30,269 bases of DNA from Patescibacteria group bacterium UBA1875 (GTDB lineage: Bacteria; Patescibacteriota; CPR2; UBA1875), in the NCBI GenBank assembly GCA_002338125.1, contig DDHN01000008.1, positions 49,255 through 79,523 on the forward strand, given 5' to 3'. Of the stretch, positions 1-8,461 are shown piece by piece. The notes below the pieces were generated by a model. That model searched no databases, had not been told where the DNA came from, and saw nothing but the letters and a program-made list of their open reading frames with translations. Within the stretch, counting starts at the first letter, position 1, and each line of letters starts with the position of its first letter. A program made the translations under genes and the position numbers.

Positions 1-663
1 CCTGGCTGTGGGCATTCTTTAACTCTTAAAAATCTTGGATTTGTTATAGACGGCGAAAAGAACGCTAAGAATACTATTTTTACCACCGATATAGGGTGCT
101 CGCTTTTGGCTTGGGATTACTTTAATATCGACACAGTCCAAGCTCATCACGGTCGAGTTACCGCCATGGCTACCGGAATCAAGAGAGCTTTGCCGACAAC
201 ATCAGTAATTGCCTATATGGGAGATGGGGGCGGTTATTCAATAGGGCTTCATCATCTGATAGGAGCTGCTCGACGTGATGAGCCAATAACAATTATTCTT
301 GTCAATAACACTCTCTATGCTATGACTGGGGGGCAAATGGCGCCAACTACTTTCAAAGGCGAAGACACCTCGTCCTCACCTGATGGGGTTTTTGCTGATA
401 CAAAACCTTTTTTGGGGCCGGAATTCCTTCTGCCTATTTGTCATCAGAAAGCATTTTTAGCTCGTACCACAGTCGATAAGCCGTATGAACTTCAAAAATA
501 TTTAAGGGAAGCCCTAAGAACTCAAAAAAGAGGCCATTTTTCCCTGGTGGAAGTTCTCTCTTATTGTCCGGTTAATTGGAAAACCGATGCTAAAAAGACG
601 GTCGACTTTATGGACCAATTAAAGAGAATATATAATTTAGGAGTAATTAGTCGTGAAAGTTAA
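1..663 (+). CDS. 2-oxoacid:ferredoxin oxidoreductase, beta subunit (5' truncated)
   Basis: The reading frame is open from base 1, so the true start lies upstream; 220 residues are visible. It opens with PGCGH, typical of the thiamine-diphosphate-binding beta subunit of 2-oxoacid:ferredoxin oxidoreductases, which oxidatively decarboxylate a 2-oxoacid to acyl-CoA and reduce ferredoxin. The TPP/Mg motif is clear: GDGGGYSIG, then about 25 residues later VNNTLYAMTGGQ. The gamma subunit follows with an 11-bp overlap and a ferredoxin-like delta subunit after that, so the alpha subunit is expected just upstream. The family is sure; the substrate (pyruvate, branched-chain 2-oxoacid or 2-oxoglutarate) cannot be told from this fragment. 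Confidence 0.93.
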   Translation, partial: PGCGHSLTLKNLGFVIDGEKNAKNTIFTTDIGCSLLAWDYFNIDTVQAHHGRVTAMATGIKRALPTTSVIAYMGDGGGYSIGLHHLIGAARRDEPITIILVNNTLYAMTGGQMAPTTFKGEDTSSSPDGVFADTKPFLGPEFLLPICHQKAFLARTTVDKPYELQKYLREALRTQKRGHFSLVEVLSYCPVNWKTDAKKTVDFMDQLKRIYNLGVISRES

Positions 664-1219
664 AATTCTTTTAGCTGGTGAAGGTGGTCAAGGGATCCAG
701 GCAATAGCTAAAATTTTGATACATTCTGCCAGCAAATCAGGTAATAAGGTTGTTCATTTGCCAAACTTTGGGGTTGAGCAGCGAGGAGGAGTATCGTTGG
801 CTTTTGTTCAGATATCAAGTGAGGATATTTCTTTTCCGAAATTTCAAGAAGCTGATATTGCCGTACTAATGGCACATCGGGCGATAGAGCGTTCTAAAAT
901 GCACATAGGCAAGAATACTAAAATAATATTTGATAATAATATTATTTTAGTTAAGGAACTTGAAGACTTCAAAACCGAAAAGATTGCAATACCCGCTACA
1001 TATCTAGCTAAAGAAAGATTGATACCAAAAGTTTTTAATATGATAATGTTAGGAGCTTTGGTAGCGGAGATAGGTGGCTTTAAGGAGAGAGATTTGAAAA
1101 AAGAGATAACTGAGTATTTTGCTGATAAGATTAAACAAAGACATGAACTGAAACACTTTAATTTGGCAGCTTTTGAATTAGGCCAAAAAGCAATTAAGAA
1201 AACGAGAAAAGATAAATGA
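653..1219 (+). CDS. 2-oxoacid:ferredoxin oxidoreductase, gamma subunit
   Basis: This 188-aa protein begins MKVKILLAGEGGQG. The GxGGQG motif followed by a helix and then PNFGVEQRGG is typical of the gamma subunit, the domain that contributes to CoA and substrate handling in ferredoxin-dependent 2-oxoacid oxidoreductases. The start is GTG at 653, overlapping the beta subunit by 11 bp, and the stop overlaps the delta start as ATGA, so translation is probably coupled through the operon. Length is normal for a separate gamma chain. The specific 2-oxoacid is not known. Confidence 0.92.
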   Translation: MKVKILLAGEGGQGIQAIAKILIHSASKSGNKVVHLPNFGVEQRGGVSLAFVQISSEDISFPKFQEADIAVLMAHRAIERSKMHIGKNTKIIFDNNIILVKELEDFKTEKIAIPATYLAKERLIPKVFNMIMLGALVAEIGGFKERDLKKEITEYFADKIKQRHELKHFNLAAFELGQKAIKKTRKDK

Positions 1220-1464
1220 GTAAAAAATTCAAAACAACCGAATATGAGCAAAAAGGTTTGAGATGGACAACTTATCCAGATATTTGTAAATCATGTGGTT
1301 TATGCATCGAGAAATGTCCGGTTAAATGTCTATCTTTTGATGAAGAGAATGTTGAGTACTTAGGCCTACCAGCAGTTAAATGCGATATAGAAAAATGTAT
1401 CGCTTGTAAAACCTGTGAAATCGCTTGTCCTGATTGTGCTATTAAAGTTACCGGTAAAAAGTGA
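1216..1464 (+). CDS. 2-oxoacid:ferredoxin oxidoreductase, delta (2x[4Fe-4S]) subunit
   Basis: This 82-aa ferredoxin-like protein has two complete CxxCxxCxxxCP motifs, CKSCGLCIEKCP and CIACKTCEIACP, enough for two [4Fe-4S] clusters. As the delta subunit it carries electrons from the TPP-bound intermediate to ferredoxin. ATGA overlap with the gamma gene makes it the last gene of the oxidoreductase operon; the next gene has its own promoter. The enzyme needs Fe-S clusters, which links it functionally to the iscS-iscU operon about 10 kb downstream. Confidence 0.93.
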   Translation: MSKKFKTTEYEQKGLRWTTYPDICKSCGLCIEKCPVKCLSFDEENVEYLGLPAVKCDIEKCIACKTCEIACPDCAIKVTGKK

Positions 1465-1473
1465 TTTGTCTAC

Positions 1474-1502
1474 TATAATTAATAATAAGATAAAGATATA
1501 AT
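1474..1502 (+). promoter_or_regulatory. Predicted promoter of the PcrA-like helicase gene (leaderless)
   Basis: Two TATAAT hexamers lie in the short gap, at 1474-1479 and 1497-1502. The second ends 6 nt before the GTG start at 1509, so a transcript starting the usual 6-7 nt downstream would begin at or next to the start codon. No Shine-Dalgarno sequence is present and no good -35 box is seen. Confidence 0.6.
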
Positions 1503-1508
1503 TTACGC

Positions 1509-3620
1509 GTGTTTTCACTTTCTGATTTAAATGCAGAGCAAAAAGAAGTTGTCACTATCACAGATGGCCCAGTTTTAGTATTGGCGGGAGCTGGGAGTGG
1601 CAAAACCAAAGCTTTAACTTATAGGATTGCTTATTTAATTTCAGAAAAAAAAATTGCCCCTGAGAAAATTTTAGCAATTACTTTTACAAACAAGGCTGCT
1701 GGAGAGATGAAGGAAAGGGTAGCCAATCTAACAAAGAATGTTAAAAATCTTCCAGTAATGGGGACTTTTCATTCAGTGTGTGCCAGAATTTTGAGACGGG
1801 AAGCGCCAAGATTAGGGTATTCAGCTAATTTTGTTATTTATGATGAAGATGATGCGAAAAAGGTTATAAAAAAAGTAATGGCAAGGCTTGGGCTATCAGA
1901 TAAAAAATTACCAGTCCAAACCGCTAAAAGCTTAATATCTTCAGCTAAAAATGAACTAATTGGGCCTGATGAATACGCTAATTATGCTGAAAGCTTTCGA
2001 GAAAAATCGGTTCTTGATATCTATACAGCCTATCAGAAAGAGTTACAAAAAAATGATGCTTTGGATTTTGATGATCTACTAATGCTAACAGTAAAAGTAT
2101 TCGAGAAATTTCCAGATGTTTTAGATTATTATCAAAGAATTTGGCACTTTTTGTTAATAGATGAGTATCAGGATACTAATCATGCTCAGTATATGTTTGC
2201 CAAACTTTTGTCAGAAAAACATCAAAATATTTGTGTCGTGGGTGATGATGCCCAGGCAATTTACTCTTGGCGAGGGGCTAACTTTCAAAATATCTTAGAT
2301 TTTGAAAAAGATTGGCCAAAAGCAAAAGTAATTAGACTAGAAAAAAATTATCGTTCTACTAAATTAATTCTTTCAGCAGCACAAAGTGTAATTGAGCGCA
2401 ACACCGAAAGAACAAAGAAGATTCTTTGGACCGATAACGAATCTGGAAAACCAATCGAAATTTACGAGGCGGCTTCAGAAGAAGATGAGGCTAGTTTTGT
2501 AGCCCGTAAAGCAGAAGAAATTAGAGCTAGCGATGGTAGGCTTGGAGAAGTGGCTGGTTTTTATCGGACAAATGCCCAATCCAGAGCTATCGAAGAGCAA
2601 CTTCTTAACATGCACATTCCTTATAAGATAGTAGGTGGAGTAAGATTCTATGAACGAAAAGAGATTAAGGATGTGTTGGCTTGGCTCCGAGTAGCTAGTG
2701 GAGTTAGTGATTGGGTAGCCTTTGAACGTTCGTTGTTGAACCCGCCGAGTGGTGTAGGGAGGATAACTGCAGAGCGTTTACAAGCCTATGCTGAAAAAAA
2801 TAATTTGACAATCAAGGGTTTAGCTAATGACAAAAATTTAGCAAAAAGTGTTGGCACCCGGGTTGTACAACCACTCACCGAGTACTTCCGAAAAATTAAA
2901 AAAATCAAAAGATTAGCAGGGGAGTCGGTCTCGTCAGCGGTGGAATATGCAATTAAAACATCGGGTCTAGTAGAACATCTCTCTGATGGTACATTTGAGA
3001 ATGAAGAAAGAATCGAAAATCTTTGGGAGCTTCTGTCGGTTGTGAAAGAGCTTGAAACAACTAAAAAAAATTTAACTTTAGAAGCCTTTTTAGAAGAAGT
3101 GGCTCTTTTGTCGGATATTGATAACTATAATGAATCTGATGAAGGGTTAACGCTAATGACTCTTCATACCTCAAAAGGCCTTGAATATGATTATGTTTTT
3201 ATTGTTGGTTTAGAGGAAAACATCTTTCCTCACTCCCGATCTCTTTTAGATATGCAGCAACTCGAAGAAGAGCGACGGCTTTTTTATGTAGGTATTACCC
3301 GGGCTAAAAAAGAGCTTACCTTAATATATGCAAGAAGACGTCTCTATTTCGGTGGTATTCAGTATAACCAGCCCTCACGTTTTATCGCTGAAATTCCAGA
3401 AAATCTTTTTCTTTTTGTTGGTAAAACAGAAAAAAAAGATATCGCAGAAAATTCAAAAGTATTGTTTGCCGGGGAGTTTACCCCTGGCGATGAGGTCGAA
3501 CATGAATTTTTTGGAAAAGGGAAAATAATTGAGATAGTTGATGATGAGATTACGGCTGACTTTAATGTCTATGGCAAAAAAACAGTTTCGATTCATTATG
3601 CACCGATAAAAAAGCTATAA
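1509..3620 (+). CDS. pcrA: UvrD/PcrA-type superfamily 1 DNA helicase
   Basis: This 703-aa ATP-dependent 3'-5' DNA helicase has all SF1A motifs in order: Walker A AGAGSGKT (residues 26-33), TFTNKAAGEMKER (Ia), LLIDEYQDTN (II), GDDAQAIYSWRGA (III), NYRSTKLI (IV), TLHTSKGLEYDYVF (V) and RRLFYVGITRAKKEL (VI). The C-terminal part (GDEVEHEFFGKGKIIEI onward) looks like the small Tudor-like fold found in PcrA. The role is DNA repair and removal of blocked replication or transcription complexes. The start is GTG at 1509, placed just after a -10 box. PcrA fits better than Rep or UvrD because of that C-terminal domain, but the three are hard to separate by eye. Confidence 0.95.
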   Translation: MFSLSDLNAEQKEVVTITDGPVLVLAGAGSGKTKALTYRIAYLISEKKIAPEKILAITFTNKAAGEMKERVANLTKNVKNLPVMGTFHSVCARILRREAPRLGYSANFVIYDEDDAKKVIKKVMARLGLSDKKLPVQTAKSLISSAKNELIGPDEYANYAESFREKSVLDIYTAYQKELQKNDALDFDDLLMLTVKVFEKFPDVLDYYQRIWHFLLIDEYQDTNHAQYMFAKLLSEKHQNICVVGDDAQAIYSWRGANFQNILDFEKDWPKAKVIRLEKNYRSTKLILSAAQSVIERNTERTKKILWTDNESGKPIEIYEAASEEDEASFVARKAEEIRASDGRLGEVAGFYRTNAQSRAIEEQLLNMHIPYKIVGGVRFYERKEIKDVLAWLRVASGVSDWVAFERSLLNPPSGVGRITAERLQAYAEKNNLTIKGLANDKNLAKSVGTRVVQPLTEYFRKIKKIKRLAGESVSSAVEYAIKTSGLVEHLSDGTFENEERIENLWELLSVVKELETTKKNLTLEAFLEEVALLSDIDNYNESDEGLTLMTLHTSKGLEYDYVFIVGLEENIFPHSRSLLDMQQLEEERRLFYVGITRAKKELTLIYARRRLYFGGIQYNQPSRFIAEIPENLFLFVGKTEKKDIAENSKVLFAGEFTPGDEVEHEFFGKGKIIEIVDDEITADFNVYGKKTVSIHYAPIKKL

Positions 3621-3666
3621 TTGACTAAAAATGGTTACCTGTTAAAATTATATTGCCCTAATGGGC
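3621..3666 (+). promoter_or_regulatory. Promoter and 5' hairpin upstream of the G5/RlpA-like gene
   Basis: TTGACT (3621-3626) and TAAAAT (3643-3648), 16 nt apart, form a recognisable sigma70-type promoter directly after the helicase stop codon. A perfect 4-bp hairpin GCCC-TAAT-GGGC (3655-3666) sits where the transcript would begin, just before the GTG start at 3671. A second possible -10, TATATT (3649-3654), ends 6 nt before an out-of-frame ATG at 3661. Confidence 0.55.
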
Positions 3667-3670
3667 ATGT

Positions 3671-4816
3671 GTGGATACAAAAGATAAAAAAATTAAAATA
3701 AGTTTATTTAAATTGATAAAGCGAACAGAGCTTTTGCTTTTTATATTCATTTTGCCAATTCTTTTAAGTGGGGGAAGGGCCGTTAAGGGTAATTATGTTG
3801 TAGGCGGTGTGGAGAGTAAAATCTCGTTATATTATGACGAAGAATTCTATAACTTTACTACCTTTAAAACAATCTTGTTTGATGCTGTAACTGAGCAGGG
3901 TTTTAAAATTTACGAACAGGATATTTTCTCGATATCAAGAGATACTGAGCTAAAAGGTGGTGAATATGAGGTCAACATCGTTAAGTCTTTACCCGTAGTT
4001 ATTTCAGATGAAGGAGAACATATTATTGGTCGAACTGTATACTCCAAGCCAGAGAAAATACTTGAACAAAATAATATTAAATACTGGCCTGAGGATAAAC
4101 TATCAATCGAACTTATAACTGATCCCATAAATCAAGGCGGAGTGGGACAACTTGTAACCATTAAGAGAGCACCTGTATATAATGTAAGGGTCGATGGTAA
4201 GATTAAGGAGATTCATACCTGGGATAATCTTGTCTCAAATATCGTTGAAAAGTCGGAAACAAAATTAAATCCAAATGATATCGTAAAGCCGGGTCTTAAA
4301 GAGTTTGTTGGAGACGGCAGTACGATAACGATTACAAGGATTGAGTACGCGGAGGCTACGGAGACAAAAGCAGTTCCATTTACAACGATATATAAAGGGA
4401 CAACAACTTTAGCATTTGGGGCAACAAAGGTATCTCAAAGTGGTATAAATGGCCAAAAAAAGCTGACATATAAGATAACATATAAGAATGGGGAAGAAGT
4501 TTCCCGGATCTTAATTGCTTCAACCATAACACGGGCAAAGCAGGATGCAGTAGTTTTGAGGGGGGCGGTAACGGGAAAAGCATCTTACGTTAGTGCCGGG
4601 ATATATCCCTCTATGAGTACTGCTTTCCGAGGGTATATGGGCCACTATCTTCTTGTAACCAATCTAAATAATGGGAAAAGAGTTAAAGTCAAGGTAGTTG
4701 ATTATGGTCCAAAATTAGGAACAGGGCGAATCATTGATTTGGGTGAAGACGCTTTTGCAGCGATTGGGGATCCTGATAGTGGGGTCCTGCATAACGTAAT
4801 GGTCGAACTCCTCTAA
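3671..4816 (+). CDS. Envelope protein with DUF348-like, G5 and C-terminal RlpA/3D-like barrel domains
   Basis: This is a 381-aa exported protein of the YabE type. Residues about 18-36 form an N-terminal membrane segment (LLLFIFILPILLSGG). Two ubiquitin-like DUF348-type repeats seem to fill residues 45-170, a G5-like domain about 210-297, and an RlpA/3D-like double-psi barrel about 300-381 (TGKASYVSAG, VKVVDYGP, GRIIDLGEDAFAAIG). Related proteins act on peptidoglycan during resuscitation or division; enzymatic activity here is inferred only. The GTG at 3671 is the only reasonable in-frame start before the membrane segment. It is preceded by a promoter and a small hairpin and has no good Shine-Dalgarno site. 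Confidence 0.8.
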   Translation: MDTKDKKIKISLFKLIKRTELLLFIFILPILLSGGRAVKGNYVVGGVESKISLYYDEEFYNFTTFKTILFDAVTEQGFKIYEQDIFSISRDTELKGGEYEVNIVKSLPVVISDEGEHIIGRTVYSKPEKILEQNNIKYWPEDKLSIELITDPINQGGVGQLVTIKRAPVYNVRVDGKIKEIHTWDNLVSNIVEKSETKLNPNDIVKPGLKEFVGDGSTITITRIEYAEATETKAVPFTTIYKGTTTLAFGATKVSQSGINGQKKLTYKITYKNGEEVSRILIASTITRAKQDAVVLRGAVTGKASYVSAGIYPSMSTAFRGYMGHYLLVTNLNNGKRVKVKVVDYGPKLGTGRIIDLGEDAFAAIGDPDSGVLHNVMVELL

Positions 4817-4844
4817 TCTGCTTCAAGAAACTCTCTCTTTAAGC

Positions 4845-4850
4845 TATAAT
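4845..4850 (+). promoter_or_regulatory. -10 box for leaderless rsmA transcript
   Basis: TATAAT ends 7 nt before the ATG at 4858, with no Shine-Dalgarno between them. This suggests a transcript that starts at or next to the start codon. Confidence 0.6.
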
Positions 4851-4857
4851 ACCACTG

Positions 4858-5682
4858 ATGGAAGTCGGTGATATAAGGAAAATCAAAGAATTACTTAAAT
4901 TGTATGGGGCCCAACCGAACACGGACTTGGGCCAGCATTTTTTGATTGATAAAAAATATCTTGAAAAAATTATTGATGCAGCTAAACCTCTGGAGGATAA
5001 GACAGTTCTTGAAATTGGTCCAGGGCTTGGAATATTAACTAAAGCACTTTCAAAAGCAGCTAGGGAAGTTGTCGCGATTGAGGTTGATGGTCGGATGGTT
5101 TCAATTTTAAAAACAGTCTGTCTTAAATGCACCAATCTTACGGTTCGAGAGATGGATGCTCGAAAATTTGATCCTACAAACCTTGGCGATTACAAGTTAG
5201 TTGCCAATATCCCGTACTATTTAACTTCGCATATTATTAGAAAGTTTTTAGAAGAAAAAAATAAACCGGAGCAGATGGTTCTTTTGGTTCAAAAAGAAGT
5301 GGCTGATAGAATATGTGCCAAACCAAATAGGATGAGTTTACTATCAGTTTCAGTTCAGTTTTATGGTTCTCCTAAATATATTGGTATGGTACCAAGAGAG
5401 GCTTTTTATCCAACCCCTCAGGTCAATTCGGCTATTGTCAAGATAAGCACTTACAAAACACCATTATTCGCTGATGTTGACGGCGACAAGTTTTTCAGAT
5501 TGGTTAAGACTGGTTTTTCGGAAAAAAGAAAACAACTCATAAATTCACTTTCTAGCTTGGGGTATAATAAAGAAGAATTGGGAGAATTATTAACAGCAAT
5601 AGAGATAAATCCCGAAAGAAGAGCGGAGACACTTTCGCTTCAAGAATGGCGGAAAATTTACAAAAAAGTATATAAGGATTAA
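4858..5682 (+). CDS. rsmA: 16S rRNA (adenine1518/1519-N6)-dimethyltransferase RsmA (KsgA)
   Basis: This 274-aa SAM-dependent methyltransferase dimethylates two adenosines in the 3' terminal hairpin of 16S rRNA late in 30S assembly. Family motifs are LGQHFLIDKKYLEKII near the N-terminus, the SAM site VLEIGPGLGILTKAL, the acidic ribose contact VVAIEVDGRM, the catalytic NIPYYLTS and VNSAIVKI in the C-terminal part. Length is normal. It begins a tight run with the acylphosphatase gene (2-bp gap), rsmI and metG, all probably on one message from the promoter at 4845. Confidence 0.96.
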   Translation: MEVGDIRKIKELLKLYGAQPNTDLGQHFLIDKKYLEKIIDAAKPLEDKTVLEIGPGLGILTKALSKAAREVVAIEVDGRMVSILKTVCLKCTNLTVREMDARKFDPTNLGDYKLVANIPYYLTSHIIRKFLEEKNKPEQMVLLVQKEVADRICAKPNRMSLLSVSVQFYGSPKYIGMVPREAFYPTPQVNSAIVKISTYKTPLFADVDGDKFFRLVKTGFSEKRKQLINSLSSLGYNKEELGELLTAIEINPERRAETLSLQEWRKIYKKVYKD

Positions 5683-5684
5683 CA

Positions 5685-5963
5685 ATGGCTGATCTAAGGG
5701 CATATATGATTAAAGTTAGCGGCGATGTTCAGGGTGTATTTTACAGACACTATACTTTAAAAAAAGCAAAAAGATTAGGAATAACTGGCTGGGTGGTGAA
5801 TGAAAATGATGGTAGTGTAACTATTTTTGCTCAGGGTGAAATAGAAAAGTTAAAAGAGCTTGTGAATTGGGCTCATGAAGGGTCGCCGATGGCAACTGTT
5901 GAGCATGTGGACGTCGAGGTTGCAGGATACGACGACTCAATAAAAAAATTTGAGGTGAAATGA
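5685..5963 (+). CDS. acyP: Acylphosphatase
   Basis: This 92-aa protein matches the common acylphosphatase in length and motifs: VSGDVQGVFYR with the catalytic Arg21, then GITGWVVNENDGSV with the catalytic Asn39. The enzyme hydrolyses carboxyl-phosphate bonds in small acyl phosphates such as acetyl phosphate or 1,3-bisphosphoglycerate. It sits 2 bp after rsmA and overlaps rsmI by 4 bp (ATGA), so it is translated as part of the rRNA-modification operon. Why it is paired with methyltransferases is not evident. Confidence 0.93.
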   Translation: MADLRAYMIKVSGDVQGVFYRHYTLKKAKRLGITGWVVNENDGSVTIFAQGEIEKLKELVNWAHEGSPMATVEHVDVEVAGYDDSIKKFEVK

Positions 5964-6628
5964 ACGGAACACTATATATCGTTGCTACGCCGATAGGAAA
6001 TTTAGGCGATATTACTTTTAGAGCAATAGAGGTTTTAAAATCAGCAGATTTAATTGCTTGTGAGGATACAAGAGTAACGGCAAAGCTTCTTTTAAGATAT
6101 GAGATTAAAAAAGAACTTATCTCCTACCATCAGCATTCAAAAATTACAAAAATTGATAAATTGATGAATTTGCTTAAAAGCGGCAAAAGCCTTGCCCTTG
6201 TTTCTGATGCCGGCACTCCTGGAATATCCGACCCAGGTGGGCAGCTTGTTAGCGAGGCAGAAAGGGAAGGGGTAAAAATAGAGATAATCCCCGGGCCTTC
6301 AGCCCTGGCGGCTGCTTTATCAGGTTGCCCGTTTAAGGTAAGTGAGTTCATATTTTATGGCTTCCTGCCGCATAAAAAGGGAAGGCAAACAAAACTTAAG
6401 GAAATGGAAGATTGGAAAAGGGCAATCGTTTTGTATGAGTCGGTTCACAGAATAAAGAAGCTTCTTTCTGAAATTACAGAGTACCTAGGAGATAGGGAGA
6501 TTTGTGTTTTTAGGGAACTGACAAAAATACATGAAACGATATATTACGGGAAAATATCAGAAATTACTGATAAAATAGTTGAGAAAGGCGAATTTGTCGT
6601 AATCATTAAAGGAAAAGATGGCAAATAG
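5960..6628 (+). CDS. rsmI: 16S rRNA (cytidine1402-2'-O)-methyltransferase RsmI
   Basis: This 222-aa tetrapyrrole-methylase-fold enzyme has the RsmI signatures LYIVATPIGNLGDITFRAI, CEDTRVTAKLL, SDAGTPGISDPG and IPGPSAL. It 2'-O-methylates C1402 of 16S rRNA at the decoding centre. The protein is shorter than the E. coli enzyme (about 286 aa) and lacks most of the C-terminal extension, as short homologues do. It overlaps the acylphosphatase gene by 4 bp and metG by 11 bp. Confidence 0.95.
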   Translation: MNGTLYIVATPIGNLGDITFRAIEVLKSADLIACEDTRVTAKLLLRYEIKKELISYHQHSKITKIDKLMNLLKSGKSLALVSDAGTPGISDPGGQLVSEAEREGVKIEIIPGPSALAAALSGCPFKVSEFIFYGFLPHKKGRQTKLKEMEDWKRAIVLYESVHRIKKLLSEITEYLGDREICVFRELTKIHETIYYGKISEITDKIVEKGEFVVIIKGKDGK

Positions 6629-8018
6629 ATATATTACAACTCCAATCTATTATGTAAATGACGTACCGCATATTGGTCATGCCTATACCACTATTGCCGC
6701 TGACGTCTTAAACCGCTATTACAAACAACAAGGTGATAACAGTTTCTTTCTTACCGGTACTGACGAGCATGGCGCGAAGATTGCCGAGGCGGCAAATAGG
6801 GCCGGTAAAGAGCCTCAAGCATTTGTTGATGATTTAGTGTCGCAATTTAAGAAGGCCTGGGAGAGTTTGGATATTAAATATGACGGGTTTATTCGGACTA
6901 CCGATAAAAAACATGAAGAAGTTGTTACCGAGGTTATAGAAAAACTTAAAGAGGCCGGATATGTTGAAAAAAGAAAATACGAAGGCCTTTATTGCGTTGG
7001 CTGTGAGAAGTTTATCAGCGAAGACGAGCTCGAAGACGGTAAATGTCCTCACCATGATAAAAAGCCGGTAAAACACTCAGAAGAAAATCACTTCTTTCTA
7101 CTCTCGAAACTTGAAAAAGAGCTACTCAAAGTAATTGAAAGTGATGAGTTTGAGATTGCGCCGGTTGCTCGAAAGAATGAAATAGTCGGTAAGATAAAGC
7201 AGGGCCTTGAGGACGTTTCAATCTCCCGTCAGGCAGTAGAATGGGGGGTAAAATTCCCGGGTGATGACACTCAGACGGTTTATGTCTGGGTTGATGCTCT
7301 TATTAACTACTATTCGGCCACCAGAATAATTGAAGGAATAACCTGGCCGGCTGACCTCCATCTTATCGGGAAAGACATTTTATGGTTTCATGCCGTTATC
7401 TGGCCAGCAATGCTGATTGTGATAGGGGAAAAGTTACCGAAAAAAGTTTTTGCTCATGGTTTCTTTACGATTGGGGGAAGAAAAATGAGTAAATCGCTTG
7501 GGAATGCCATTGACCCGATAGCGCTAGCTTCCAAATATGGGGCTGATGTCGTTAGATATGCAATCCTTCGGGAATTTCCGTTCGGGGAAGACGGGGATAT
7601 TTCGGAAAAAAAGATAGCGGAAAGATACAATAACGATCTTGGTAATGAGCTCGGGAATCTTCTTCAAAGGACTCTTTCAATGGTTGAAAGATACGAGATA
7701 AAGATAGAAAAAACAAAGCCAAATGTTATCGGCGATTGCCAGAAAAAAATGATGGAAAATTTAGAATTTGAAAAACGGCTTGAAGCAATCTGGGGAGTTG
7801 TCAAAAAAGGGAACCAATTTATTGAAGAAAATAAGCCCTGGGAACTTGCAAAGACGGACGAAAAGAAGTTGACTGATGTTTTACAGGAAGTCTATGATTC
7901 GCTTGTCACTGTTGCTTCTCATCTTGAGCCCTTTATGCCTCAAACTGCAGAAAAAATGAAAAAACAGTTAGAAACGTTAAAGCCGGAACCGTTATTTCCA
8001 AGGATAGAAAATGAGTGA
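6618..8018 (+). CDS. metG: Methionyl-tRNA synthetase (short form)
   Basis: This 466-aa class I synthetase charges tRNA-Met. The HIGH motif is PHIGH (His18-His21), the KMSKS loop is KMSKS (residues 289-293), and a single zinc knuckle of the C-x2-C...C-x2-H kind (CVGC, CPHH) lies around residues 127-152. It ends soon after the anticodon-binding helical domain and lacks the C-terminal tRNA-binding/dimerisation domain of the roughly 680-aa bacterial form. An upstream AAAGGA serves as ribosome binding site. It overlaps rsmI and the following hypothetical gene, so it lies inside the operon. Confidence 0.96.
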   Translation: MANRYITTPIYYVNDVPHIGHAYTTIAADVLNRYYKQQGDNSFFLTGTDEHGAKIAEAANRAGKEPQAFVDDLVSQFKKAWESLDIKYDGFIRTTDKKHEEVVTEVIEKLKEAGYVEKRKYEGLYCVGCEKFISEDELEDGKCPHHDKKPVKHSEENHFFLLSKLEKELLKVIESDEFEIAPVARKNEIVGKIKQGLEDVSISRQAVEWGVKFPGDDTQTVYVWVDALINYYSATRIIEGITWPADLHLIGKDILWFHAVIWPAMLIVIGEKLPKKVFAHGFFTIGGRKMSKSLGNAIDPIALASKYGADVVRYAILREFPFGEDGDISEKKIAERYNNDLGNELGNLLQRTLSMVERYEIKIEKTKPNVIGDCQKKMMENLEFEKRLEAIWGVVKKGNQFIEENKPWELAKTDEKKLTDVLQEVYDSLVTVASHLEPFMPQTAEKMKKQLETLKPEPLFPRIENE

Positions 8019-8451
8019 GAGAATAGAGGGATATCCAGATAATAATGAAAAGCCAAAATATTCAAAAGAATTTTTAAATTTTTCGAAGGAATTAAATGAA
8101 GACATCTCTCTTTCAATCGACTATGAAATGAGAAAGCCTTATGAAAAAGATACTCTTCTTAATGAAGGGATATTAATACTTGATAATTATCTTAGAAAAG
8201 CTACTAAGGCTATTATTAATGGCGATAGTCCTGAATTTTTTAATCTTGAAGAAGTTTTGTCACATTTCCTTGTGGCTTATCGTATAAATGATGGATATAG
8301 GGCAACCTATCTGTGGAGGCTTATCAAAGAAATTGGTGTAGAACCTTCAGAGATAGAGTATATTACCGAGGAAATTGCTGATAGAGAAAAGCGAGGAGAG
8401 CCGTTGAAGGCAAAAGAGATATTAAGTAAGCTTTATCAGGCGAGGAATTAA
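8011..8451 (+). CDS. Hypothetical protein, 146 aa, soluble and helical
   Basis: The family is not recognised. The protein is highly charged, has no signal peptide or membrane segment and appears mostly helical (for example the stretch from LNEGILILDNYLRKATKAI). It starts at an ATG overlapping the metG stop by 8 bp, so it is translationally coupled to metG. Codon use resembles its neighbours. It could be a small accessory protein, but nothing in the sequence gives a function. Confidence 0.75.
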   Translation: MSERIEGYPDNNEKPKYSKEFLNFSKELNEDISLSIDYEMRKPYEKDTLLNEGILILDNYLRKATKAIINGDSPEFFNLEEVLSHFLVAYRINDGYRATYLWRLIKEIGVEPSEIEYITEEIADREKRGEPLKAKEILSKLYQARN

Positions 8452-8461
8452 AGGAAGAATA

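Noticed and set aside
844..1251. 135-aa reverse-strand frame over the gamma subunit gene
   Set aside because: It is the mirror of a well-supported gene with clear family motifs, and its product has no recognisable pattern. The other reverse-strand frames across the window were rejected for the same reason.
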